The notes below the pieces were generated by a model. That model made no database searches. It was not told the origin of the DNA and saw only the letters and a program-made list of their open reading frames with translations. This document shows, piece by piece, positions 34,599-41,690 of a DNA stretch of 53,060 bases (its first letter is position 1; the number at the start of each line of letters is the position of its first letter). The stretch lies in NCBI GenBank assembly GCA_946999045.1, contig CAMQBR010000013.1, positions 1-53,060 of the forward strand, written 5' to 3'. Both the position numbers and the translations under genes were made by a program. The DNA comes from an uncultured Prevotella sp. GTDB lineage: Bacteria > Bacteroidota > Bacteroidia > Bacteroidales > Bacteroidaceae.

Positions 34599-35666
34599 TT
34601 ATTCTTCAAATGTATTCTTGTTTGTACCGTTAATGTATATTCGCCATTTATCAATGAGTTGTGCCATATCGTTGGGTAACTGGGATGTAAAATCCATTTG
34701 CTTTCCCGTTGTGGGATGTACAAAGCCCAAAGTCTTGGCGTGTAAGGCCTGACGATTACATAACTTAAAGCAGTTTTGTATAAATGCTTTGTATGTAGCA
34801 CTTCGCTGTCCTCTTCTTATCTCCATGCCACCATATCGCTCATCTCCAAACAAGGGATGCCCAATATGCTTCATGTGTGCACGTATTTGGTGGGTTCGTC
34901 CTGTTTCTAAGATACATTCCACCAAGGTTACATAGCCAAACCGTTCCAATACACGATAATGGGTAACTGCAGTTTTACCAATATTGCTATCGGGTGGAAA
35001 CACATCCATTCTGAGTCTGTCTTTAGAATCACGACCTATATTTCCTTCTATTCTGCCTTCGTCTTCTTGAAAGTTTCCCCATACCAAAGCGTTGTAACTA
35101 CGGTGGGTAGTTTTGTTAAAAAACTGCAAACCCAATTTTGTTTTGGCAATAGGTGTTTTAGCTATAACCAACAAGCCACTGGTATCTTTGTCTATGCGAT
35201 GCACCAACCCCACTTCAGGGTCGTTGGCATCAAACGTTTTCAAATCTTTCAGATGCCATGCCACCGCATTAATCAATGTACCATGAAAGTTGCCTGCTCC
35301 TGGATGTACTACCAGTCCTGCTGGCTTGTTTATCACCATGAGGTCATCGTCTTCGTACACAATGCTCAAGGCAATATCTTCTGCCTCTATTTTATTATTG
35401 TGGCGAGGTGCATCCAGCATCAAGGTAATAACATCAAGTGGTCGTACCTTATAATTACTCTTCACTGGATGGTTGTTTACATGAACAAAACCTGCATCTG
35501 CAGCTTTTTGTATACGGTTACGACTGGAGTGCTTGAGTCTGTCAAACATATACTTGTCAATGCGCAGTGGCTCTTGGTTTTTATCTACCTCTATGCGAAA
35601 ATGCTCGTATAGTTGTTGGTCCTCATCATCTTCCAACAATTCTATGTTGTTTGTCACTTCTGTCAT
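34599..35666 (-). CDS. rluD: RluA/RluD-family rRNA pseudouridine synthase
   Basis: Converts uridines of 23S rRNA to pseudouridine. 355 residues: an N-terminal S4-like RNA-binding domain (RIDKYMFDRLKHSSRNRIQKA..VHVNNHPVKSNYKV, about 33-85), then the catalytic domain with NKPAGLVVHPGAGN and the active-site motif GLVHRIDKDTSGLLVIAKT (Asp of HRID). GRTHQIRAHMKHIGHPLFGD is the conserved C-terminal core. The exact subclass (RluD versus RluC) is inferred from the S4 domain and VVHPG. It sits between ddl and a PASTA protein, a conserved Bacteroidales arrangement. Confidence 0.92.
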   Translation of the reverse strand: MTEVTNNIELLEDDEDQQLYEHFRIEVDKNQEPLRIDKYMFDRLKHSSRNRIQKAADAGFVHVNNHPVKSNYKVRPLDVITLMLDAPRHNNKIEAEDIALSIVYEDDDLMVINKPAGLVVHPGAGNFHGTLINAVAWHLKDLKTFDANDPEVGLVHRIDKDTSGLLVIAKTPIAKTKLGLQFFNKTTHRSYNALVWGNFQEDEGRIEGNIGRDSKDRLRMDVFPPDSNIGKTAVTHYRVLERFGYVTLVECILETGRTHQIRAHMKHIGHPLFGDERYGGMEIRRGQRSATYKAFIQNCFKLCNRQALHAKTLGFVHPTTGKQMDFTSQLPNDMAQLIDKWRIYINGTNKNTFEE

Positions 35667-35769
35667 TTTTATCTTTTATGTATATGCCATGTCGTTTAGT
35701 TATATAGAAAGAACTTGAGCTCTTTTGATTTATAACGGAGTATATAACCACGGTGCTGAGAGTAACCCT

Positions 35770-35815
35770 AAAAGGGTGGCATTGCATAGCGTAGGAGCTT
35801 GTTTCCTATGTTTAT
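35770..35815 (-). repeat. Possible family-B repeat arm between PASTA and rluD genes
   Basis: CCTAAAAGGGTGGCATTGCATAGCG, read as the complement, matches the family-B core CGCTAT..TATGTCGCCCTTT loosely. The 35,667-35,941 gap otherwise contains T-rich low-complexity DNA. Confidence 0.35.
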
Positions 35816-35941
35816 TTGCGCAATATTTAATTGTAAAACAAAATCACCACATATTACTATTATAATTATGTTGCCCCTTTATGGATGTTTTATCATCCCT
35901 CTCTTTTTTTTGTGGGGGGATTTCCTTTTTTTTGTGGGAGC

Positions 35942-36667
35942 TTATGTTTTATCTTTTTTTGTAGAAGAAGTAGCTGAAATCTCCTCTTTTGAAGATGATT
36001 TAGAGTTAGAAGACTCGTCTATCGGACTTTTCATCTCTTCAAAGTCATCAATGTCGCTTTCTTCCTCTTTAGGATCATCAGGCCCGATATAGTTTACCGA
36101 GTCGTTTTTATCCCGCATACCATTCCCAACCTGTATGATAAGAGTTGATTCTATCGAGATGCGGTCGCCCGTCATCACATGTTTGCCGTTTACTAAGATG
36201 CCGTATACCCAATCTTTCTCACCAGCAATGTATTGGGGGGTGCCTACCTTAAAGCCCATGGCAGTAAGCTTAGCCATGGCTTCGCGTAACGAGCTGTTAT
36301 CTATTACGTCGGGTAGGGTAATGGTAGGCGACTTAGAAGCATTGATAGTTAAGTAGATGATGCGCCCCGATTTTACCTTTTCTCCAGGAGCAATACTTTG
36401 TTCCAATACATAATTAGGTGGTAAAGTCTTCACAAAACCAGTGTCGCTTACCACAACTTTTAGTCCTGCTTGTTTTAATATCTTCTCGGCTTCCTCCAAA
36501 GGCTTTTTCTTTACATTAGGTATAGCGATAGCTTCGCCATGATGAGTGTACAAGTCAATACCAAAGCGTATTCCTAACATCACGACAAGACAAACCAATG
36601 CCATTGCGAGGAGATTTCCCCACAAATATTTACTCATGAACTTTCTTATAAATTCTGTTGGCTTCAT
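35942..36667 (-). CDS. PASTA-domain membrane protein
   Basis: 241 residues: a short basic N-terminus, one TM helix (about 17-38, LLAMALVCLVVMLGIRFG), then periplasmic PASTA-like repeats (about 46-112, IAIPNVKKKPLEEAEKILKQAGL..; about 113-180, TITLPDVIDNSSLREAMAKLTAMGF..) and a low-complexity Asp/Glu/Ser/Lys tail (about 190-241). PASTA domains bind peptidoglycan fragments, mostly in kinases and PBPs of Gram-positives; here there is no kinase. Lying ahead of rluD and ddl it may sense or bind D-Ala-D-Ala-containing cell wall, which is inference. Met-11 is an alternative start. Confidence 0.87.
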   Translation of the reverse strand: MKPTEFIRKFMSKYLWGNLLAMALVCLVVMLGIRFGIDLYTHHGEAIAIPNVKKKPLEEAEKILKQAGLKVVVSDTGFVKTLPPNYVLEQSIAPGEKVKSGRIIYLTINASKSPTITLPDVIDNSSLREAMAKLTAMGFKVGTPQYIAGEKDWVYGILVNGKHVMTGDRISIESTLIIQVGNGMRDKNDSVNYIGPDDPKEEESDIDDFEEMKSPIDESSNSKSSSKEEISATSSTKKDKT

Positions 36668-36904
36668 CCGCTGTTAGTTTATGCTTACTGTCTTACTTAA
36701 GCCCTGAAGAGATGATATATTTTACATGTAGGGGTATGCCCCTATGTATTTGCGTATATGTGCTCTATTGCAAAACTATCCACCCCCCCTCATAAGTGGG
36801 CATGGTAATTATTTTAATGTAAAACGTAAAATGTAAAATAGTAAATGTAAGTGGTTTTATAATTTCATATATCACATTTCACATTATCAATTATGTTGCT
36901 CTTT

Positions 36905-36985
36905 TAGAGCTTCATATTAGAGAGGTAGGCTTTCTTAGATAAGGGCAACCCTCTATCTTCTATTATATCGCCCTTCAAGGCTTAA
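36905..36985. repeat. Family-B repeat arm
   Basis: CTCTATCTTCTATTATATCG followed by CCCTTCAAGGCTT is one of the best family-B matches; see 6,512-6,586 and 43,156-43,222. Confidence 0.6.
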
Positions 36986-37165
36986 TAGCTCAAGCTGTTT
37001 TTACACTTTAGTTATTGAAACACTGCCTATCTTATGCAAAGATAATTTAATTCGCACATAGTACAAAATAAAACGTTTGTTTTTTGGGCTGTGGAGGGCA
37101 TACATTGGCTTAATGCCGAACCTTGCTTCTACAAAAGATAATTATGAAGGCTATTGATGGCTTTA

Positions 37166-37253
37166 CAATCTCATTGAGTTTGTGTTGCAATTCAATGGAG
37201 ATTGTGCGTTAATTTAATGGAGTTTGTGATACAATCTCATTGAGTTTGTAAAG
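37166..37253. repeat. Four 22-bp tandem palindromic units (array 2)
   Basis: Units start at 37,166, 37,188, 37,210 and 37,232. Units 1 and 4 carry the near-perfect palindrome CAATCTCATTGAGTTTG; units 2 and 3 are diverged (CAATTCAATGGAGATTG, TAATTTAATGGAGTTTG). Linkers are 5 bases (TGTTG, TGCGT, TGATA, TAAAG). Period, copy number, core and flanks (GGNTTTACAA before, about GCGATAA after) parallel array 1 at 5,371. Confidence 0.85.
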
Positions 37254-37310
37254 GCGATAAAAAAGCATACTTTATATAAAAAAAAAGAGAAACATTTATT
37301 GGTAATCAAC

Positions 37311-37468
37311 ATACTAATTTATAGAACTAACCACAAGTAAATTGTTATAGGCTGGTCTATAAATTACCACCGTATATTGTGGGTAAAATTTTATGAAATA
37401 CGTATTGCTATCTTTTTGCTTATCTTTGGTTCAAAAGTAACAAAGCTAATTTATAGAACAGCCTATAG
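37311..37468. mobile_element. Short MITE-like element with a loose end beside it
   Basis: TTATAGGCTGGTCTATAAATTA (37,345 on) and TAATTTATAGAACAGCCTATA (to 37,466) are inverted termini of the TTCTATAAATTA family, enclosing about 80 bases without an ORF. A lone terminus, CTAATTTATAGAAC, lies at 37,314-37,327, so two copies may be nested or adjacent. Confidence 0.65.
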
Positions 37469-37553
37469 TAATTATAGTATAACTACTCAACTGAAATTTT
37501 GCATATTTAGGTGTGGTAGTTTCTTGTTGTAAAATAAGGGGTATAAAATAATG

Positions 37554-37590
37554 GAAAAAAAACACCGCAATTCTCAACGAACTGCGGTGT
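37554..37590 (-). terminator. Terminator of the candidate small RNA
   Basis: ACACCGCA (37,562-37,569) pairs with TGCGGTGT (37,583-37,590); on the minus strand it is followed by a run of T. Confidence 0.8.
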
Positions 37591-37750
37591 ATTATATGTT
37601 TAACGTTAATTTGTTTCTTAATGAATGAAAGCCTCACGGTTTCCATCGTTATCTGTTAAACAATCTGTTTAATTTACCTTAAACCTAATAACTAAAAACC
37701 TAAATCTATTACTACTAACCTAAACAATCTATTAACTATTAATCTTTTTG
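37554..37750 (-). ncRNA. Candidate small RNA (about 200 nt), unnamed
   Basis: A complete minus-strand transcription unit: a strong promoter at 37,757-37,788, then a low-complexity 5' part rich in TTAGGTT/AATAG, a small hairpin GAAACC-GTGA-GGCTTTC (37,627-37,643), and a terminator hairpin ACACCGCA..TGCGGTGT followed by eight T (37,554-37,590). The only ATG frame (from 37,646) runs through the terminator without a stop, so a peptide is unlikely. The nearest downstream gene is about 880 bases away, so it is not an obvious leader. I cannot match it to a known RNA family. Confidence 0.55.
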
Positions 37751-37756
37751 GTACTG

Positions 37757-37788
37757 CAAAGGTATAAACTTATTGTACTTGTTGCAAA
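37757..37788 (-). promoter_or_regulatory. Promoter of the candidate small RNA
   Basis: On the minus strand TTTG (37,785-37,788), 20 bases, TACCTTTG (37,757-37,764). No protein-coding gene follows. Confidence 0.7.
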
Positions 37789-37949
37789 TATTTATAGACT
37801 AAAACTGTATATTGTGTAAATTTATTGACTTATGTCAACAGTTTGTGTACGCACACAATCGGCAAAGATGTTAGATGCAAAAAATAAAAGAGATTGTTAC
37901 TGAGAGGTATATATAATATATAGTTTGGTTGTTTTTACTTTTCACATTT

Positions 37950-37988
37950 AATAAAAATGCAGCAAGAGAAATTGTCTCTTGCTGCATT
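37950..37988 (-). terminator. rpmH terminator
   Basis: AATGCAGCAAGAGA (37,956-37,969) pairs perfectly with TCTCTTGCTGCATT (37,975-37,988) around a 5-base loop; on the minus strand it is followed by TTTTTA. Confidence 0.9.
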
Positions 37989-38030
37989 ATAGGGTATGGG
38001 GGTGTTAAGTGAACTATTGGAAGCGTTTAT

Positions 38031-38186
38031 TTATTTACCGTGGTTCTCGTCAGAAACAGTTAGCTTTTTACGTCCATGTGCACGGCGGCTCGCTAAAACG
38101 CGACGACCATTCTTTGTTGCCATTCTCTCGCGGAATCCGTGTTTGTTCACCCTTCTTCTGTTGTGTGGCTGAAATGTTCTTTTCAT
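38031..38186 (-). CDS. rpmH: 50S ribosomal protein L34
   Basis: A 51-residue, very basic protein of the large ribosomal subunit. The minus-strand frame from the ATG at 38,186 reads MKRTFQPHNRRRVNKHGFRE, then MATKNGRRVLASRR, which is the L34 signature; the C-terminal extension KKLTVSDENHGK is of the Bacteroidetes type. The reading frame is short and easily missed; the opposite-strand frame at 38,009-38,278 is its shadow. It is divergent from efp, a typical Bacteroidetes arrangement rather than the rpmH-rnpA pair of Proteobacteria. It has its own promoter and terminator. Confidence 0.97.
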   Translation of the reverse strand: MKRTFQPHNRRRVNKHGFRERMATKNGRRVLASRRAHGRKKLTVSDENHGK

Positions 38187-38229
38187 TTTCTTTTATATTT
38201 ATGTTATTGTTATCATATGCTTTGAGCTG

Positions 38230-38259
38230 CAAAATTAGTCATTATTTTCGTAATAACAA
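38230..38259 (-). promoter_or_regulatory. rpmH promoter
   Basis: On the minus strand TTG, 19 bases, TAATTTTG (38,230-38,237), about 44 bases before the rpmH ATG. Confidence 0.7.
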
Positions 38260-38311
38260 AGAATACAACTATTTTTAAGGCTAAAAGGATAACTTTTTTA
38301 TAAATATTTTG

Positions 38312-38319
38312 TAACTTTG
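38312..38319 (+). promoter_or_regulatory. efp promoter -7 box
   Basis: TAACTTTG, 57 bases before the efp ATG; no clear -33 TTTG is present. Confidence 0.55.
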
Positions 38320-38376
38320 CACCACTTTTTGAAGATAACGTAACAGACAAAATTAAATTAGGACAAAATATACACA

Positions 38377-38943
38377 ATGATTAATTCACAAGAAATTAAG
38401 ATTGGGACATGTATTCGTCTCGATGGAAAAATTTGGACTTGTATCGACTTTCAACACCGCAAACCAGGAAAGGGTAATACCGTTATGATTACAAAGTTAA
38501 AAAATGTGTCAGATGGGAGAGTATTGGAACGTACATTTCAGATTAACTTTAAGTTGGAAGATGTTCGTGTAGAGCGTCGTCCGTATCAATATTTGTACGA
38601 AGACTCAACTGGTTGTATCTTCATGAACCAAGAAACTTTCGAGCAGATTCCTTTGGCTAAAGAGTCGGTTACAGGTGGTGAGTTTATGAAAGAAGGCGAT
38701 GTTGTAGAGGTTGTTACTGATACCAGCGATGGCAGTGTATTGTTAGCAGAAATGCCTGCAAAGACTATTTTGCGCGTTACTCACTCTGAGCCAGGAATTA
38801 AAGGTAACACTGCTACCAACGCTACAAAGCCAGCTACATTAGAGACGGGTGTTGAGGTTCGTGTTCCTTTGTTTGTTAACGAGGGAGAACTCATCCAAGT
38901 AGATACTCGCGATGGCAGCTACTTGAGTCGTGTTTCTGAGTAA
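38377..38943 (+). CDS. efp: Elongation factor P
   Basis: Relieves ribosome stalling at polyproline stretches. The 188-residue length is normal. Domain I has the loop QHRKPGKGNTV, with Lys-32 at the tip that enters the peptidyl-transferase centre; I see no epmA or earP homologue in the window that would modify it. Domain III contains the signature DTRDGSYLSRV at the C-terminus. It is divergent from rpmH, both being translation genes, and is followed by a terminator-like hairpin. Confidence 0.97.
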   Translation: MINSQEIKIGTCIRLDGKIWTCIDFQHRKPGKGNTVMITKLKNVSDGRVLERTFQINFKLEDVRVERRPYQYLYEDSTGCIFMNQETFEQIPLAKESVTGGEFMKEGDVVEVVTDTSDGSVLLAEMPAKTILRVTHSEPGIKGNTATNATKPATLETGVEVRVPLFVNEGELIQVDTRDGSYLSRVSE

Positions 38944-38989
38944 AGACGTTTATTAAGAAATTTACAAACCTCTCATATCTGAGGGGAAG

Positions 38990-39031
38990 AGAGGTTATGG
39001 CATCGTTTTTTGTGTGCTATAACCTCTTTTT
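38990..39031 (+). terminator. efp terminator
   Basis: AGAGGTTAT (38,990-38,998) pairs with ATAACCTCT (39,019-39,027), followed by TTTT. Confidence 0.7.
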
Positions 39032-39067
39032 ACTTTGAACATTGAAAACTTTTATGATTAGTTCTGT
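39031..39067 (+). repeat. Dispersed repeat family D, copy
   Basis: TTTGAACATTGAAAACTTTT followed by ATGATTAGTTCTG; see 2,432-2,473. Confidence 0.5.
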
Positions 39068-39142
39068 TACTTGAAAATTCCAAAATCTATAGAGAATATA
39101 GAAATCTTAGCTTATCTCGTCAACTTGTTAACTATTAAAAAT

Positions 39143-40186
39143 ATGAAATACAGCATTATAGTTCCAGTTTATAATCGTCCAGATGAAATAGACGAATTAT
39201 TGGGAAGTCTTACCAAACAAACGTTTACTAATTTTGAAGTATTAATTATAGAGGATGGTTCTACTTGTCCTTGCAAAGAGGTATGCAAGGTGTATCAAAA
39301 CGAATTAGACATAAAGTATTATGTAAAGTCCAATAGTGGACCAGGACAAACGCGCAACTATGGTGCAGAACGGGCGAAAGGCGAGTATCTTATTATTTTA
39401 GATAGTGATGTAGTAGTACCTCACGACTATTTTGAAGAGGTAGAAAAAGAGCTGAAAGCCAATCCTGTAGCTGCTTTTGGCGGACCAGATAGAGCGCATA
39501 CATCGTTTACTGATACACAAAAAGCCATCTCTTATTCCATGACATCTTTCTTTACTACAGGTGGTATCAGAGGTGGAAAGAAGAAGCTGGATAAGTTTTA
39601 TCCTCGTTCATACAACATGGGTGTACGAAGAGAAGTGTATCAAAAGTTGGGCGGTTTTAGTAAAATGCGCTTTGGAGAAGATATTGATTTCTCTATTCGT
39701 ATTTTTAAGTCGGGCTATCAATGCCAACTATTCCCCAAAGCATGGGTGTGGCATAAGCGCAGAACTGATTTTAAGAAATTCTTCAGACAAGTGTTTAACA
39801 GTGGTATTGCACGAATCAATCTGTATAAAAAATATCCTGAAAGTTTAAAGTTAGTACATCTCTTACCCATGGTGTTTACGGTGGGGGTAGCCTTTTTGTC
39901 CTTATTTATTATTTGCGGTGTGCTCTTGTGGACTTTATCCGATACCGCATCTTGTATAGGCAAGATGCTATTTTTGATAGGCGTTTTGCCATTATTTGTT
40001 TATAGTGGAGCCATTTTGATAGATTCTACCCATCATTACCTTTCTTTGAAAATAGGATTATTGAGTGTAAGGGCAGCCTTCATCCAACTTATTGGTTATG
40101 GCTTGGGCTTTATCAATGCATGGTATAAGCGATGTGTAAAGGGCAAGGACGAGTTTCATGCTTTTGATAAAACATTTTATAAATAG
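39143..40186 (+). CDS. Family 2 glycosyltransferase with C-terminal membrane segments
   Basis: Transfers a sugar from a nucleotide donor to an envelope acceptor. The start at 39,143 (MKYSIIVPVYNRPDEIDELL) places the nucleotide-binding strand at the N-terminus, as is standard; the ATG at 39,071 adds 24 residues with no GT2 match. Motifs: IIEDGST, the DxD-type metal site LIILDSDVVVP (about 92-102), and GEDIDFSIRIF (about 196-206). Two or three hydrophobic segments at about 255-330 anchor it in the inner membrane. 347 residues. The sugar and acceptor cannot be inferred. radC follows after 26 bases and may be co-transcribed. Confidence 0.88.
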   Translation: MKYSIIVPVYNRPDEIDELLGSLTKQTFTNFEVLIIEDGSTCPCKEVCKVYQNELDIKYYVKSNSGPGQTRNYGAERAKGEYLIILDSDVVVPHDYFEEVEKELKANPVAAFGGPDRAHTSFTDTQKAISYSMTSFFTTGGIRGGKKKLDKFYPRSYNMGVRREVYQKLGGFSKMRFGEDIDFSIRIFKSGYQCQLFPKAWVWHKRRTDFKKFFRQVFNSGIARINLYKKYPESLKLVHLLPMVFTVGVAFLSLFIICGVLLWTLSDTASCIGKMLFLIGVLPLFVYSGAILIDSTHHYLSLKIGLLSVRAAFIQLIGYGLGFINAWYKRCVKGKDEFHAFDKTFYK

Positions 40187-40212
40187 GTATACTTCCTTTT
40201 AATCCAGTAATT

Positions 40213-40989
40213 ATGCGGAGAGAAACACAATCACATAAATGTAAGCAGAAGTTACAACCCCCTGGTACTTTATGTGTTGATGAGGAAAATGCCGATTTAA
40301 CAACAGAACGGCTGTCCATTGCACAATGGGCAATAGACGATCGCCCTCGTGAAAAAATGGAGAGGTTAGGGGCTTCGGCATTGTCTAATGCTGAGTTGTT
40401 AGCCATCTTGATTGGTTCAGGTTCGGTAGAAGAAAGTGCTGTCGACTTGATGAAACGTTTATTGAACGATTGTCATAACAATTTGAATACCTTAGGAAAG
40501 CAAACAATACATCAACTTATTGATTATAAAGGAATAGGTCCTGCCAAGGCTATCACTATTCTTGCAGCGTGTGAACTGGGTAAACGTCGTGCTATGGAAA
40601 AAGCCGAAGAACGAACAGATATGAGTTCGGCTACAGCTATCTATAATTATATGCACCCACGAATGCAGGATTTGGACGTAGAAGAGGCTTGGATATTGTT
40701 AATGAATCAGAACTATAAACTCATTAAATCGCTTTGCATCAGTCATGGAGGTATCAGCGAAACGTCTGTAGATGTGCGCATTATCATGCGCGAAGCTTTG
40801 TTGTGTAATGCCACGGTGTTGGCTTTGTGCCACAATCATCCCAGCAATCATGCTTACCCCAGTAGTGAAGATGATAGGTTAACTCATCGAGTTCAGCAAG
40901 CAGCCGAAACTATGCGTATCTACCTTATCGACCATCTTATTATCACCGATGGCAAGTATTATAGCTACCGAGAAGAAGGAAGAATGTAA
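40213..40989 (+). CDS. radC: RadC-family JAB-domain protein
   Basis: A 258-residue RadC/YicR-type protein. The N-terminal helix-hairpin-helix region (MERLGASALSNAELLAILIGSG, LIDYKGIGPAKAITILAACE) precedes a JAMM metalloprotease-like domain with the zinc motif HNHPSNHAYPSSEDD (about 206-220) and an upstream Glu in GGISETSVDVR. The often conserved HNHPSG has Asn instead of Gly. Despite the name, a DNA-repair role for this family is doubtful; the biochemical activity is unknown. Confidence 0.93.
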   Translation: MRRETQSHKCKQKLQPPGTLCVDEENADLTTERLSIAQWAIDDRPREKMERLGASALSNAELLAILIGSGSVEESAVDLMKRLLNDCHNNLNTLGKQTIHQLIDYKGIGPAKAITILAACELGKRRAMEKAEERTDMSSATAIYNYMHPRMQDLDVEEAWILLMNQNYKLIKSLCISHGGISETSVDVRIIMREALLCNATVLALCHNHPSNHAYPSSEDDRLTHRVQQAAETMRIYLIDHLIITDGKYYSYREEGRM

Positions 40990-41185
40990 TTTAAGACCAC
41001 TTCTATAAATTAGCTTTGACAAATTGTGAGACTATGTTTGAGGTCAATTTGTTTATGAGTGAAGGATTATAGCGAGCTATACGACTGAACGAACAAGCAA
41101 ATTGAACAAAAAACACAAGATAACAAAACGTAAAAAAAAACTGACATAAAAACTTTACAGTAGTAATTTATAGAACCACCCTTAA
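40990..41185. mobile_element. MITE-like element, full copy 1 (about 195 bp)
   Basis: Left end TTTAAGACCACTTCTATAAA and, inverted, right end matching TTTTAAGGGTGGTTCTATAA. The interior is shared almost base for base with copy 2: TTGTGAGACTAT, GTGAAGGA.TATAGC.AGCT, ACGACTGAACGAACAAGCAAA, ACAAAACGTAAAAAA. No transposase; non-autonomous. Confidence 0.85.
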
Positions 41186-41303
41186 AACCTGTTTCAATTG
41201 TTGAGGCACAGCCTGTTCTTATAAGAAGAAGTAAAAAGATAATAAAACTTATTTCATAAAATATACTCACAATATATAGTGGCATTTTATAGAACCTGCC
41301 TTA
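41186..41303. mobile_element. MITE-related fragment
   Basis: Follows copy 1 directly. The interior TTGTTGAGGCACAGCC..AAAAAGATAATAAAAC resembles 6,420-6,500, and the segment ends with a family terminus ATTTTATAGAACCTGCCTTAA. It looks like the right part of a different subtype. Confidence 0.55.
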
Positions 41304-41404
41304 AGTTAATGAGTTTTTAAGTTACCATAAAGTTAAAAGCTCAAAATTCAATGTAAATGTTTAAATTATTTGTTTTTCAATATTTATTATTATCTTTGTA
41401 ATCT

Positions 41405-41607
41405 TTATAGGGTGGTTCTATAAATTAGCTTTGACAGATTGTGAGACTATTTTTGAGGCTAATTTGTTTGTGAGTGAAGGAGTATAGCAAGCTATACGAC
41501 TGAACGAACAAGCAAAATGGAACCAAAAAGAGCCCACAAGATGACAAAACGTAAAAAACTGACATAAAAAGCTTTACGGTGGTATTTTTATAGAGCCACC
41601 CTATAAT
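41405..41607. mobile_element. MITE-like element, full copy 2 (about 200 bp)
   Basis: Left end TTATAGGGTGGTTCTATAAA, right end TTTTTATAGAGCCACCCTAT: inverted termini. The outermost TTATAG/CTATAA may include a TA target duplication. The interior is nearly the same as copy 1, with an internal palindrome around TATAGCAAGCTATA. It lies about 85 bases upstream of the ZIP transporter gene. Confidence 0.85.
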
Positions 41608-41690
41608 AAAGATGGAAACGAATTGATATTTCCTCTGTTTTTTAAGATAAAACTATTTGTTTCCATGAGGTATAACAAAAATAATAAAAA

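Larger units (their letters stand above)
36668..37550. other. Repeat-rich gene-free region
   Basis: Between the PASTA gene and the candidate RNA there is no credible ORF. It contains family-B arms (36,905-36,985 and perhaps 36,700-36,800), a second 22-bp array (37,166-37,253) and MITE-like DNA (37,311-37,468). Confidence 0.65.

Noticed and set aside
34580..34801. N-terminal extension of Ddl
   Set aside because: The added 74 residues overlap rluD and do not resemble Ddl; the ATG at 34,579 gives the normal N-terminus.
34959..35612. 217-codon ORF opposite rluD
   Set aside because: It lies wholly antisense to a clear pseudouridine synthase gene and has no sensible protein features.
37446..37646. 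66-codon minus-strand ORF (METVRLSF...)
   Set aside because: It runs through a strong intrinsic terminator before its stop, so it could not be fully transcribed; a non-coding RNA explains the region better.
38009..38278. 89-codon plus-strand ORF
   Set aside because: It is antisense to rpmH, whose product is unmistakable; the plus-strand translation has no recognisable features.
41405..41607. Riboswitch or metal-responsive leader of the ZIP gene
   Set aside because: The same sequence occurs after radC and elsewhere with inverted ends, which fits a mobile element better than a gene-specific leader.
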